DNA from: Pectinatus haikarae
GTDB lineage: Bacteria; Bacillota; Negativicutes; Selenomonadales; Selenomonadaceae
Length of the DNA stretch: 64,000 nt
NCBI RefSeq assembly: GCF_015732185.1
Contig: NZ_WIQM01000008.1
Span: 310,001-374,000 of the forward strand
Direction: 5' to 3'
Positions 49,469 to 59,370 of the stretch are shown here, piece after piece. The first letter of the stretch is position 1. Each line of letters begins with the position of its first letter. The notes under the pieces are model-generated. The model saw only the letters and a program-made list of their open reading frames with translations. It made no database searches and was not told the DNA's origin. The position numbers were made by a program, and so were the translations under genes.

Positions 49469-49690
49469 GCGCATTAAATAGTTAAGTGTGTGAAAATGCA
49501 CTGAATAAAAATATATCCGCTGGCGAAGTGAACAATATACTAATCTTTGAATATGAATGAAAGGTCTAACTGCGTTTATACAACTCATTATGCAGTTTCC
49601 TGTATTTATAAGTTGCAGCCTTATTCAATAGCAGATAAATTCAAACTGTTTAGCTATAAGATTAATTTGTAATGCCATTATAGATTTTTA

Positions 49691-49719
49691 TTGCAAAAAT
49701 TTAATGATAATGATATACT
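49691..49719 (+). promoter_or_regulatory. Promoter of the LivJ-type binding protein gene
   Basis: TTGCAA (49691-49696), 17-base spacer, TATACT (49714-49719). A start near 49726 leaves only about 30 bases before the leader terminator. Confidence 0.6.
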
Positions 49720-49756
49720 AAGCCTACCGAAATCTAATAAATGTTTTTGTGCGATG

Positions 49757-49820
49757 AAGCCTGTTAACAAAACAGCAATATTCTGTAGTTATTGCTGTTT
49801 TGTTAACAGGCTTTTATTTT
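49757..49820 (+). terminator. Leader terminator (attenuator candidate) before the binding-protein gene
   Basis: Perfect 24-pair hairpin (49757-49780, 49790-49813) followed by TTATTTT. It lies between the promoter and the ribosome site (GGGAG at 49834-49838), with no gene between promoter and hairpin. Confidence 0.75.
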
Positions 49821-49846
49821 CGGAAAATATATTGGGAGTGAAAATT

Positions 49847-51013
49847 ATGTTAAAAAGCAAAATTTTAAAGGCCGCAGCATTATCCGGTGCACTATTCTTT
49901 GCGATTTTGGGGACTGGCTGCGGAGCCGGCGGTTCCGATACGATCAAGATTGGCGGAGATCTTGAACTGACAGGAAATAATGCATCTTACGGAACCTCAA
50001 CAGCCAATGGTGCGCAGCTTGCCTTTGACGAAATAAATACGGCAGGCGGTATTGACGGCAAAAAAATTGAATTCATAAAAGCAGATAATAAATCAGAACC
50101 CGCAGAAGCTGCAAATGCTATTACAAAATTGATCTCATCAGACAAGGTATCTGTTATTCTCGGCGCATGCACATCGTCAAATACAATGGCAATCACGCAA
50201 ATTGCTAATGATAGTAAAATTCCTCTTGTAAGTTCATTTTCCACTAATGCAAAGGTTACCGTAAGCGATGATGGCAAGGTTAATCCTTATGTGTACCGCG
50301 TCTGCTTTATTGATCCATTTCAGGGCACTGTAATGGGGAATTTTGCTACAAATACATTGAAAGTAAAAAAAGTTGCCGTGTATATCGACAACAGTTCCGA
50401 TTACTCTAAGGGGCTTGCACATTTCTTCGAAGAAGGCTTCACTAAAAACGGCGGGCAGATTGTAGCCGAAGAAGCATATTTGCAGAAAGACAGTGATTTT
50501 AAAGCAACATTGACAAAAATTGCGGCAACAAATCCTGATATGATTTATGTCCCGGGATATTATGAAGAAGTGGGCAAAATAATAAAGCAGGCACGTGATC
50601 TTGGTATAACAGTGCCAATAACCGGCGGAGACGGATGGGACAGCAGCAAGCTGGTTGATATTGCCGGAGCAGATGCTTTGAATAATACTTATTTTACGAA
50701 TCATTATTCTGTCCAGAATAAAACACCGGAAGCAGATAAATTTATTACGGCGTACAAAGATAAATATAAACAGGATCCTGACGCAGCGGCAGTCCTTGGC
50801 TATGATGCAGCAACTATGATCATAGATGCTATAAAACGAGCAGGCAGCGCCGATCCAGAAAAAATAAATACGGCTCTTGCGGCTACTAAAGATTTGCAGC
50901 TGGTTTCTGGTAAAATTACAATAGACAAAGATCACAATCCGGTAAAGCAGGCTGTTATAATAGAATTCAAAGATGGTAAACAGACTTTCAAACAGGCTAT
51001 ATCACCGGAATGA
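49847..51013 (+). CDS. ABC-type branched-chain amino acid binding lipoprotein (LivJ-like)
   Basis: A 388-residue type I periplasmic binding protein. It has a lipoprotein signal with lipobox LGTGC (acylated Cys25), then IKIGGDLELTGNNASYGTSTANGAQLAFDEIN, the VILGACTSSNTMA ligand loop, and YVPGYYEEVGKIIKQARDLG. It would be anchored to the outer face of the cytoplasmic membrane and bind an amino acid or related compound. No permease or ATPase genes accompany it, which is unusual. ATG 49847 follows TGGGAGTG; longer in-frame starts lie inside the leader hairpin and have no ribosome site. Confidence 0.87.
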   Translation: MLKSKILKAAALSGALFFAILGTGCGAGGSDTIKIGGDLELTGNNASYGTSTANGAQLAFDEINTAGGIDGKKIEFIKADNKSEPAEAANAITKLISSDKVSVILGACTSSNTMAITQIANDSKIPLVSSFSTNAKVTVSDDGKVNPYVYRVCFIDPFQGTVMGNFATNTLKVKKVAVYIDNSSDYSKGLAHFFEEGFTKNGGQIVAEEAYLQKDSDFKATLTKIAATNPDMIYVPGYYEEVGKIIKQARDLGITVPITGGDGWDSSKLVDIAGADALNNTYFTNHYSVQNKTPEADKFITAYKDKYKQDPDAAAVLGYDAATMIIDAIKRAGSADPEKINTALAATKDLQLVSGKITIDKDHNPVKQAVIIEFKDGKQTFKQAISPE

Positions 51014-51100
51014 CGGATTTCCTGAGGTGAATAGTGAGCAATAGGCGCATACATGTGTCAGTGCGTTTATATTCCAAAAAAATAACAGCTTTATGTGGTG

Positions 51101-51131
51101 ATCCTCAGGTTTATGACCTGGGGATTATTTG
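51101..51131 (+). terminator. Weak terminator-like hairpin after the binding-protein gene
   Basis: ATCCTCAGGT (51101-51110) pairs with ACCTGGGGAT (51116-51125, one G-U), then TATTTG. The rest of the 340-base gap to enolase holds only the enolase promoter. Confidence 0.45.
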
Positions 51132-51196
51132 CAGGGAAAAGCTTTTTAAAAGCAGACACGCTTAAACCAATAAAAGATGTTTCGAGGAACCTTGTA

Positions 51197-51225
51197 TTGA
51201 TAATGCCTATCATCTGTGCTATATT
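51197..51225 (+). promoter_or_regulatory. Promoter of enolase
   Basis: TTGATA (51197-51202), 17-base spacer, TATATT (51220-51225). Confidence 0.6.
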
Positions 51226-51245
51226 ATATACAATATAGTGATTAA

Positions 51246-52661
<1,416 letters not shown>

Positions 52662-52686
52662 AAAAAATATTATTTAATAGAAAAAG

Positions 52687-52780
52687 AACTTGAGTTTATG
52701 TTTGAGCTGTTTCTTATAAGTCGTACTTTTAGGTCTGACTTATAAGGACAGCTCAATTTTATAGACTCAAGTTTTTTTAT
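52687..52780. terminator. Long three-stem terminator between enolase and permease genes
   Basis: AACTTGAGT, TTGAGCTGT and TTATAAGTC in the left half pair in order with GACTTATAA, ACAGCTCAA and ACTCAAGTT in the right half (52687-52772), with small internal loops. A run of seven U and more follows. The T run overlaps the 3' end of the minus-strand permease gene. Confidence 0.8.
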
Positions 52781-54183
52781 TTTTTACGGATTGGCGAAGC
52801 GGGTAATCCCGCAAGTTTTTTTGTACGGAATAATTTATACCAAAGCATAGGTACCAGCATCATCGGCAGGCCGGTATATAAAGCTGATCGCAGATCTTCG
52901 GTAAAAACCATTACCAGAAGGCAGAGAACCTGAATGAAGATGCCAAAAAGCGTAATATAAGGGAAAAAAGGTGTTTTGTATTTCAGCGTATGAACGAGAT
53001 TTGCTTTTATTAATTTTCTGCGAAAATTGTATTGACTCCAACAGATCGATATCCAGGCCATTGCACCGGTAAAACCTGACACAGCAAGCAGATATGTATA
53101 AGCGAGAGAACTCGTATCATAAGTATAAAGAAAAATAATCAGCCAGCAGCCGATAATCGATACAAAAATTGAGTTTTGCGGCATTCCCTGCGCATTCAGA
53201 CGACCGAGCCATTTTGGTGCCATGTTAAGCCGGGCAAGAGCTTGGAGAGCCCGGCCGCTGCCGTAGAGTCCGGAATTTGAACAGGAGATGGCTGCCGTTA
53301 AAACGACAAAAGCAAAACCGGAAGCCAATTGATCGAGACCATATTCCTGAAGCGCGGCTGCAAAGGGGCTTTCTGAAAGTCCTGCATGATTCCATGGAAA
53401 AATAGAGATGAGCAGAAAGACGGGGATAATGTAAAGGGCAATGATCCGCCAGCTCACATTTCTGACTGCAATAGGAATACTTTTTTCAGGATCTTTGCAT
53501 TCCCCTGCGGCCAGACCTATTATTTCAGAGCCCTGAAAATTGACTAAAATGATGACCATTGTTATGAAAATAGACCAATAGCCATTGGGCGCGAATCCGC
53601 CGTTGTTCAATAAAATATCAGTTCCTATATAGTGGCTGCCGATAAGACCTATGCAGATCGCAAAAGCAGTGCCGCTGAAAATGATAAGTGCCGCGATTTT
53701 TATCAGAGAGAGCCAAAACTCGCTTTCACCGAATTTGCCTACACTGAGGACGTTTATTAATGTTATTATGAAACCAAAAATTATTGCCCAGCCAACCTGT
53801 CCTATTTGCGGCATGAAGTTATGCATGATTATTCCGGCAGCAATCATTTCAGACGGAACATAGGCAATCCAGTTCATCCAGTATGCCCAGCCTACGCCGC
53901 AGGCCCATACAGGCGAGATATATTCGTTGGTGTAGTTGACAAACGATCCGGATACCGGCTTGGCAACAGCCAGCTCCGCCAGGCAGAGCATGACGCAAAA
54001 AACGATGAGACCGCCCAGTAAATATGCCAAAATAGCAGCAGGACCGGTTTTTTCAAGAATATATCCTGTACCAAGAAAATAACCGCTGCCGATGATACCA
54101 CCAAGAGATATCAATTGCAAATGTCTGTTTTTCAAGCTGCGATGCATACTATGAAGTTTTTCCACTATTAATAACACGACCAT
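52777..54183 (-). CDS. Amino acid permease (APC superfamily, AAT family)
   Basis: A 468-residue transporter with twelve hydrophobic segments. Features are LKNRHLQLISLGGIIGSGYFLGTG in TM1, AELAVAKPVSGSFVNYTNEYISP after TM2, GWAYWMNWIAYVPSEMIAAG in TM3, and a FQGSEIIGLAAGECKDPEKSIP block. It matches GabP/AroP/LysP-like proton symporters. The substrate cannot be called. The first 12 codons before an internal ATG (MHRSLKNR) lack a clear ribosome site, so the true start may be that ATG near 54147. Confidence 0.9.
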   Translation of the reverse strand: MVVLLIVEKLHSMHRSLKNRHLQLISLGGIIGSGYFLGTGYILEKTGPAAILAYLLGGLIVFCVMLCLAELAVAKPVSGSFVNYTNEYISPVWACGVGWAYWMNWIAYVPSEMIAAGIIMHNFMPQIGQVGWAIIFGFIITLINVLSVGKFGESEFWLSLIKIAALIIFSGTAFAICIGLIGSHYIGTDILLNNGGFAPNGYWSIFITMVIILVNFQGSEIIGLAAGECKDPEKSIPIAVRNVSWRIIALYIIPVFLLISIFPWNHAGLSESPFAAALQEYGLDQLASGFAFVVLTAAISCSNSGLYGSGRALQALARLNMAPKWLGRLNAQGMPQNSIFVSIIGCWLIIFLYTYDTSSLAYTYLLAVSGFTGAMAWISICWSQYNFRRKLIKANLVHTLKYKTPFFPYITLFGIFIQVLCLLVMVFTEDLRSALYTGLPMMLVPMLWYKLFRTKKLAGLPASPIRKK

Positions 54184-54376
54184 TCTTATTTAAATTAAAA
54201 GTGACCTAATATATTATCGGGCACAATTGAGATAATACTACAAAAAGACATAATTAGCTATAAAAAACAAAAAAATAAATATGTTATACATAAATGAAAA
54301 AATTGGCTATAATATATACAGCTTTTAGAGGTCATCAGCCGTTGCGGATATGAGGCGAAAGGGTAATGCGGAAAGT

Positions 54377-55024
54377 ATGGAAAATCAAATACTGGAAAGA
54401 TATAAAACATTAAAAAATACTGCGACAGTCGAATATATAATAAACAAATCCCGCTTTATAGTGAATGCAAAAAGAACGGAAAATGAGCAGGCTGCTGCGG
54501 CATTTATTATTTCAATAAAAAAGAAGTACTGGGATGCAACGCATAATTGTTCGGCCTACATAATAGGCAGTAAAGCTGATCAAAAAAAAGCAGATGATGA
54601 CGGAGAGCCGTCGGGAACAGCCGGACATCCTATGCTTGATGTTTTAGAAAAGAAAAAAATTTCAGATCTGACTGTAGTGGTCAGCAGATATTTCGGAGGT
54701 ATAAAACTGGGAGCGGGGGGATTGATACGTGCATATGGACATGGTGTTTCATCTGTCTTGGCGGCTGCCATAATTGTAGAAAGAACACCGTTTGAAAAAG
54801 TGGAACTCGAATTTGCTTATACTTTTATGGGGAGCCTGGAAAATTGTTTGCATAAAACTGATATATGTGTATTGCAAAAGGATTACGCTGATGCAGTAAA
54901 ATTTACAGTATTGATAGGTATTGAAGAAAGCAAGCAAATCTTGGATACCATAAACGATCTTACGGCGGGCAGCTGTATTATAAATAACTTAGGCTATGTC
55001 TACTATGATGTTCAGCTCTCTTGA
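54377..55024 (+). CDS. YigZ/IMPACT family protein
   Basis: A 215-residue protein. The N-terminal UPF0029 domain carries KKYWDATHNCSAYIIG, DDDGEPSGTAGHPML and VVVSRYFGGIKLGAGGLIRAYG, an unmistakable family signature. A C-terminal ferredoxin-like DUF1949 domain follows. Its role is unknown (relatives of yeast IMPACT, affecting translation stress response). ATG 54377 follows CGGAAAG; the frame is open to 54350. Confidence 0.9.
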   Translation: MENQILERYKTLKNTATVEYIINKSRFIVNAKRTENEQAAAAFIISIKKKYWDATHNCSAYIIGSKADQKKADDDGEPSGTAGHPMLDVLEKKKISDLTVVVSRYFGGIKLGAGGLIRAYGHGVSSVLAAAIIVERTPFEKVELEFAYTFMGSLENCLHKTDICVLQKDYADAVKFTVLIGIEESKQILDTINDLTAGSCIINNLGYVYYDVQLS

Positions 55025-55031
55025 AATCGGC

Positions 55032-55061
55032 AAAAAATAAAGCCACCCTCGAAAGGGTGGT
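55032..55061 (-). terminator. Terminator of the serC-flavin reductase operon
   Basis: CCACCC/GGGTGG hairpin (55042-55048, 55055-55061) followed on the minus strand by a U-rich run (complement of 55032-55041). Confidence 0.7.
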
Positions 55062-55080
55062 CTCAGAACGGAACACTATT

Positions 55081-55578
55081 TTAATCTTCGTAGGCAGCGA
55101 GGATCTCCCCAAAATAAAGAGTATGCCAATCGTTGTCGCTGTACCATTTGTCTGCTGCATCAGCAGATAAGTTTTTAGGAAGCATATTTTGCTGGTAAAT
55201 TATTTTGCATTCAAGGTGTAATCCCGCACCGGCTATTACAGGTGTGTCGATTTTCTGACCTTTTTGTGCAGTGAGCGAGGCAGCGGTAAATTTATCTGTG
55301 TCACGGCCGGATTTTGTACCGCAGATACCTAATGCCGCATGCATATCATGTGTAGGAACACTTACCGCAAATTCATGGCTTTTTTCAATTATGGACCATG
55401 TGAACCGCGATTTTCTTACCATTGTCATAAAAATGGGCTTGCCCCAAATAAAACCGATACTACCCCAGGCGATAGTCATCGTATTTACTGTATCAGCCGA
55501 TTTGGTCGTAAGAAAAGCGCCTTTTTTTAAAACCTCCACAATCTGGTCGGAAACAGCTAATGGATCGATTAGTTTCAT
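55081..55578 (-). CDS. Flavin reductase-like domain protein
   Basis: A 165-residue FMN-binding split-barrel protein. The motifs NTMTIAWGSIGFIWGKPIFMTMVRKSRFTW and FAVSVPTHD are typical of the flavin reductase-like group, which binds FMN and may reduce it or serve as an electron carrier. The ribosome site AAGGAGG lies before the ATG at 55578. It follows serC by 40 bases on the same strand, so the two are probably cotranscribed. Confidence 0.85.
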   Translation of the reverse strand: MKLIDPLAVSDQIVEVLKKGAFLTTKSADTVNTMTIAWGSIGFIWGKPIFMTMVRKSRFTWSIIEKSHEFAVSVPTHDMHAALGICGTKSGRDTDKFTAASLTAQKGQKIDTPVIAGAGLHLECKIIYQQNMLPKNLSADAADKWYSDNDWHTLYFGEILAAYED

Positions 55579-55617
55579 ATAGAAAGCCTCCTTAAAAAAT
55601 ACATTAGCAATGAAAAA

Positions 55618-56709
55618 TTATTTATTGGCAGTTTGGAATTGTTCCATAAAATCAGTCAGGCATTTTACTCCGTCGTAAGACATTGCATTGTATATGGAAG
55701 CACGCAGACCACCAACAGAACGATGTCCCTTTATACCGCAAAGCTTATTATCTTTTGCTTCGGCGATGAATTTTGCTTCAAGTTCTTCTGTGGGCAGGCG
55801 GAAAGTGACGTTCATGAACGAACGACTGTCTTTTTCGGCATGGCCTTTATAAAAGCCGCTGCTGCTGTCGATGGCATCATATAATAATGCGGCTTTTTTT
55901 GCGTTCCGTTCAGCTATGGCAGTAAGCCCACCCTGCCTTTTCAGCCATGAAGCCACCTTGCCGACCATATAAATGCAGAAAGCCGGAGGGGTGTTGTACA
56001 GTGAATTTTTTTGGCTGTATGTATTGTAGCGCAGCATAGTAGGAATGTTCTCAGGGCTGTTTTCTATAAAAGATTTTTTAGCAACAACAATGGTTACTCC
56101 GGCAGGTCCGAGGTTTTTTTGAACACCGGCATAAATAAGAGAAAATTTGCTGAAATCAAGAGGACGTGAGAGCATATCGGAAGACATATCAGCTACCAGA
56201 GGTATACCGTTTGTTTCGGGAATATAATGATATTCTGTGCCGTAGATGGTATTATTATAGCAGACGTGAAGATATGAGGCATCAGCACTTATTTTAAGCT
56301 CATTCTGTTTGGGAATATTGCGGAAATCGTTATCCTTGCTGGAAGCTGCAACAGTGCCAACGCCCTGAATTTCAGCCTCTTTATAGGCTTTGCTTGCAAA
56401 GCTGCCAGATAATACATAATTCCCTTTTTTATCGGCGGCGGCAAAATTCATTGGTACCATGGCGAACTGCATGCTGGCACCGCCTTGGATAAATAATACA
56501 TCATAATCAGAACCTAAGCCCATCAGTTCTTTAATATCTTCTTTTGCCTGATTGTGGACGGCATCATATTCTTTGGCACGATGGCTGATTTCCATAATGG
56601 ACATGCCGCTGCCGCTGAAATTGAGCAGTTCTTCCTGTGCCTGTTTTAAAACTTCCAAAGGAAGTGTGGCCGGTCCGGGATTAAAATTATATACACGATT
56701 TGCTTCCAC
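55618..56709 (-). CDS. serC: Phosphoserine aminotransferase
   Basis: A 363-residue class V aminotransferase. It begins VYNFNPGPATLPLEVL, has ISHRAKEYD, FIQGGASMQFAMVPMN, the PLP lysine in YAGVQKNLGPAG, and ends with GHRSVGGLRASIYNAMS. It makes 3-phosphoserine from 3-phosphohydroxypyruvate and glutamate for serine synthesis. The start is GTG at 56709 with a GGAGG site. No serA is adjacent. First gene of a two-gene unit. Confidence 0.95.
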   Translation of the reverse strand: MEANRVYNFNPGPATLPLEVLKQAQEELLNFSGSGMSIMEISHRAKEYDAVHNQAKEDIKELMGLGSDYDVLFIQGGASMQFAMVPMNFAAADKKGNYVLSGSFASKAYKEAEIQGVGTVAASSKDNDFRNIPKQNELKISADASYLHVCYNNTIYGTEYHYIPETNGIPLVADMSSDMLSRPLDFSKFSLIYAGVQKNLGPAGVTIVVAKKSFIENSPENIPTMLRYNTYSQKNSLYNTPPAFCIYMVGKVASWLKRQGGLTAIAERNAKKAALLYDAIDSSSGFYKGHAEKDSRSFMNVTFRLPTEELEAKFIAEAKDNKLCGIKGHRSVGGLRASIYNAMSYDGVKCLTDFMEQFQTANK

Positions 56710-56939
56710 TGTAAAACCTCCAAAAATAATTACAGATTGCGCTCTGAGAAAACTAAAAGTTGGAATTCGCGCATTATCATTACATAATTTTACGCTAAAT
56801 ATATCACATCGTCAAGGGAATGAACAGCTGCATCTGCAGCTTTGATCCGGCAAATAAAAATATCCTTGCAGAAGGAAGACAGTCGCATTTTGCCGGGAAA
56901 AATATTATAATATAAAATAATTGTAGGGGGGATTATACA

Positions 56940-57434
56940 GTGAGAAGTAAAAAAGAGACGGAAAGTATAACACTGCTTGGGCAAAAGGACGTAAAGTATA
57001 ATTACGGCTACAGTCCAGAGATTTTGGAAACATTTGAAAATAAACATCCAAACAGGGATTACTGGGTTAAATTCAACTGTCCTGAGTTCACGAGCCTGTG
57101 TCCTATAACCGGGCAGCCGGATTTTGCCACAATATATATATCTTATATTCCGGACAGGATAATGGTCGAAAGCAAGTCGCTGAAGCTTTATCTTGTCAGC
57201 TTCAGAAATCACGGTGATTTTCATGAAGATGTAGTCAATATAATAATGGATGATCTGATAAATTTAATGCAGCCGCGGTATATTGAGATCTGGGGCAAAT
57301 TTCTGCCGCGCGGCGGTATATCGATCGATCCCTATGTCAATTATGGGCGCCCGGCCTCAAAATATGAGGAGATAGCACAGCAGCGTTTTATTCAGCATGA
57401 TATGAATGGCATGGATAAGATCGATAATAGATAA
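56940..57434 (+). CDS. queF: NADPH-dependent 7-cyano-7-deazaguanine reductase
   Basis: A 164-residue QueF of the short, unimodular Bacillus type. The catalytic Cys54 and Asp61 are in [14 protein letters not shown], and the QueF motif is [22 protein letters not shown]. It reduces preQ0 to preQ1 in queuosine synthesis. Start is GTG at 56940 after GGGGGG. No queCDE genes or preQ1 riboswitch are near. The 230-base divergent region upstream holds only a short AGCTGCA/TGCAGCT hairpin (56826-56841). Confidence 0.94.
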   Translation: MRSKKETESITLLGQKDVKYNYGYSPEILETFENKHPNRDYWVKFNCPEFTSLCPITGQPDFATIYISYIPDRIMVESKSLKLYLVSFRNHGDFHEDVVNIIMDDLINLMQPRYIEIWGKFLPRGGISIDPYVNYGRPASKYEEIAQQRFIQHDMNGMDKIDNR

Positions 57435-57435
57435 A

Positions 57436-57467
57436 AAGTGCGTTTGCCAAAAAGGGCAAACGCACTT
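57436..57467. terminator. Bidirectional terminator between queF and the HD-GYP gene
   Basis: Perfect 13-pair hairpin AAGTGCGTTTGCC/GGCAAACGCACTT (57436-57448, 57455-57467); the A run before it gives U on the minus strand. Confidence 0.85.
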
Positions 57468-57519
57468 CACAGTGATGATATTTGTTTCGGAAAGGCAGGC
57501 ATCTGTGGATAAAGGCGGA

Positions 57520-58593
57520 TTATTTGGGATTATATTCTATAATGTTGATATTATTATGAAGCCGTTCCTCATTGAGATCCAGCACAGTGTCATCGTTTAT
57601 TCTTATGATGGGCAGAGTTGAGTAGCCGGCAGGATAATAAACGATCTGACCGCGTCTGCCATCACTGAGCCCAACCACAGAACCCAGAAAAGAGTTTTGA
57701 ATATTAGTGATAAAGGGAATGCAGATCTGGACATCCAGAGAGGTAAACATGCTCTTGCCAATCATTTCAACGGCATCAAATGGTGTGTGCTTGACTTCAC
57801 CCTCATGCTCGGTGGTGATGTTGTCATAAAAATCGGCGATCATAATTATGCGTGCATATTCGTCTATATCGTTACCGCTAACGCCGAAAGGCTCGCCTGT
57901 GCCGTCCATGGCTTCATGGTGCTGCAGTGCCGCCGCACGCACTCCGTCGGAAATGCCGGGGCGGTCGGATAAGATCTTTTGGCCGTTTATTGTATGTTGT
58001 ATATAAAGTTCGTAATCTTCCGGTTTTAGTGTTTTGGAATTTCTGTTGACAATTCTCTGCGGCATCATGGTTTTGCCGATATCATGTAAAAATCCCGCAA
58101 GAATGAGGTCATTTATTTTACTTTCGCTGAAGCGGAGCCATTTGCCGATAACTCCGGATAATATGGAAACACGCACTGAATGATGGCAGACGCTATCGCT
58201 GATATTACTCAACGTATATAAAAAATCAATGACACCGCTCTCTTTGACTGTTGGCAGAAGTGAATTTTTTACTTTTTCGCCGGTTTTTTCTATGGATGAA
58301 TTTTCGCCCTTGCCAACACTGGCAAAAAGTTCATTTGCTTCTGAAACGACATCATTGTATTTTTTTACGAAGGCATTTTCTTTATTGAACATGATCTCTA
58401 CGACTTGATAATTGCCGCTTAGTTCAAAATCATCTTTTATGTATGCAAAAGGCATATTTAAAAATTCCAGTCTGGTTATATGTGCCTGAGTCAGCATGGT
58501 ACCTGATGATAAGATGACGACCATTTTATCATTGATAATTGTGCGTCCCAGTATCATACCGGGCATCAGCTTGTCAATGCTTAGCTTTTTCAC
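57520..58593 (-). CDS. HD-GYP domain protein, possible cyclic-di-GMP phosphodiesterase
   Basis: A 357-residue protein. An N-terminal domain (about 1-100, opening KKLSIDKLMPGMILGRTI, as in many Firmicute HD-GYP proteins) precedes an HD-GYP domain with HHSVRVSIL, the metal pair in AGFLHDIGKTMMP, HHEAMDGTG and MIADFYDNITT. The signature GYP reads GEP here, so activity is less certain. No membrane segments. It is a single gene with a GGAGG site before the ATG at 58593. Confidence 0.85.
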   Translation of the reverse strand: MKKLSIDKLMPGMILGRTIINDKMVVILSSGTMLTQAHITRLEFLNMPFAYIKDDFELSGNYQVVEIMFNKENAFVKKYNDVVSEANELFASVGKGENSSIEKTGEKVKNSLLPTVKESGVIDFLYTLSNISDSVCHHSVRVSILSGVIGKWLRFSESKINDLILAGFLHDIGKTMMPQRIVNRNSKTLKPEDYELYIQHTINGQKILSDRPGISDGVRAAALQHHEAMDGTGEPFGVSGNDIDEYARIIMIADFYDNITTEHEGEVKHTPFDAVEMIGKSMFTSLDVQICIPFITNIQNSFLGSVVGLSDGRRGQIVYYPAGYSTLPIIRINDDTVLDLNEERLHNNINIIEYNPK

Positions 58594-58710
58594 ATGTAGA
58601 CCTCCTTGTTATATGAATATAATGTATATATTCTTTATAGAAATTATAAATCCTACTTTCGGACAATCAATTCTTTTGCTAATACTAAAAATTAAGATGG
58701 GGGTATCTGA

Positions 58711-59283
58711 ATGTTACAAGTATATACAGGAAACGGTAAAGGAAAAACAACAGCGGCCATAGGGCTGTCTATGCGTGCCATAGGAGCGGGTCTGAAGGTC
58801 TATTTTGCCCAGTTTATGAAAAGTCTGGCTTATAGTGAACAAAAAATTCTTCAGACCTATGCGCCGGAGCTTATATTAAAGACAAGCGGAAAACCGTATT
58901 TTATTGCCGAAGAAGGAATGATAGCTAAGGATAAGCTTGAAGCCTGGGGAGATGATGTTGTCGTGTTCCCCAAGGGAAAACCTCCTGCCGATTATGTGAG
59001 GATGATCCAGGAGGGTGTGGAGGAGGTGAAAAAGGCTGCCGCGGAAAAAAAATACGATGTCATAGTGCTTGATGAAATCAATGTAGCATTGTTTTTCGGT
59101 TTGATAAAAAAGGCTCAGCTGCAGGAGCTTCTCGACAATATGCCACCGGATACAGAAGTCATATGTACGGGCAGAAATGCACCGGAATGGCTGCTGGAAA
59201 AAGCTGATTTAGTTACTGAAATGAAGATGGTAAAACATTATTACGAAAAAGGTGTTTTGGGAAGAAAGGGAATAGAGGATTGA
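58711..59283 (+). CDS. Cob(I)yrinic acid a,c-diamide adenosyltransferase (CobO/BtuR type)
   Basis: A 190-residue adenosyltransferase. The modified P-loop GNGKGKTT is at residues 7-14, followed by AIGLSMRAIGAGLKVYFAQFMK and the late block IVLDEINVALFFGLI and ICTGRNAPEWLLEKADLVTEM. It attaches the adenosyl group to corrinoids, in de novo synthesis or salvage. Ribosome site GGGGG. It has no cobalamin riboswitch of its own, although one lies orphaned at 17508-17673. A structured repeat follows. Confidence 0.9.
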   Translation: MLQVYTGNGKGKTTAAIGLSMRAIGAGLKVYFAQFMKSLAYSEQKILQTYAPELILKTSGKPYFIAEEGMIAKDKLEAWGDDVVVFPKGKPPADYVRMIQEGVEEVKKAAAEKKYDVIVLDEINVALFFGLIKKAQLQELLDNMPPDTEVICTGRNAPEWLLEKADLVTEMKMVKHYYEKGVLGRKGIED

Positions 59284-59308
59284 ACTTGCCGGCAGGGATA
59301 AAATCTTG

Positions 59309-59370
59309 TTTATCCGATGACTACTATTCAGGCGGCGTCAAAACGCCGTCTGAATTAAGTTTCCATTTAT
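59309..59370. repeat. Structured repeat, short copy
   Basis: TTTATCCGATGACTAC...CCATTTAT with a central 13-pair hairpin ATTCAGGCGGCGT/ACGCCGTCTGAAT (59325-59354). Both ends and the hairpin recur at 62879-63011. Relative to that copy it lacks the segment between two direct GACTAC repeats. It also provides the 3' end and stop of the lipase gene. Confidence 0.8.

Noticed and set aside
49691-49846. 52-codon N-terminal extension of the LivJ-type lipoprotein
   Set aside because: It would read through the promoter -10 and the leader hairpin and would put the lipoprotein signal in the middle of the protein.
56710-56939. preQ1 riboswitch in front of queF
   Set aside because: The region lacks the short H-type pseudoknot motif; only an AGCTGCA/TGCAGCT hairpin is present.
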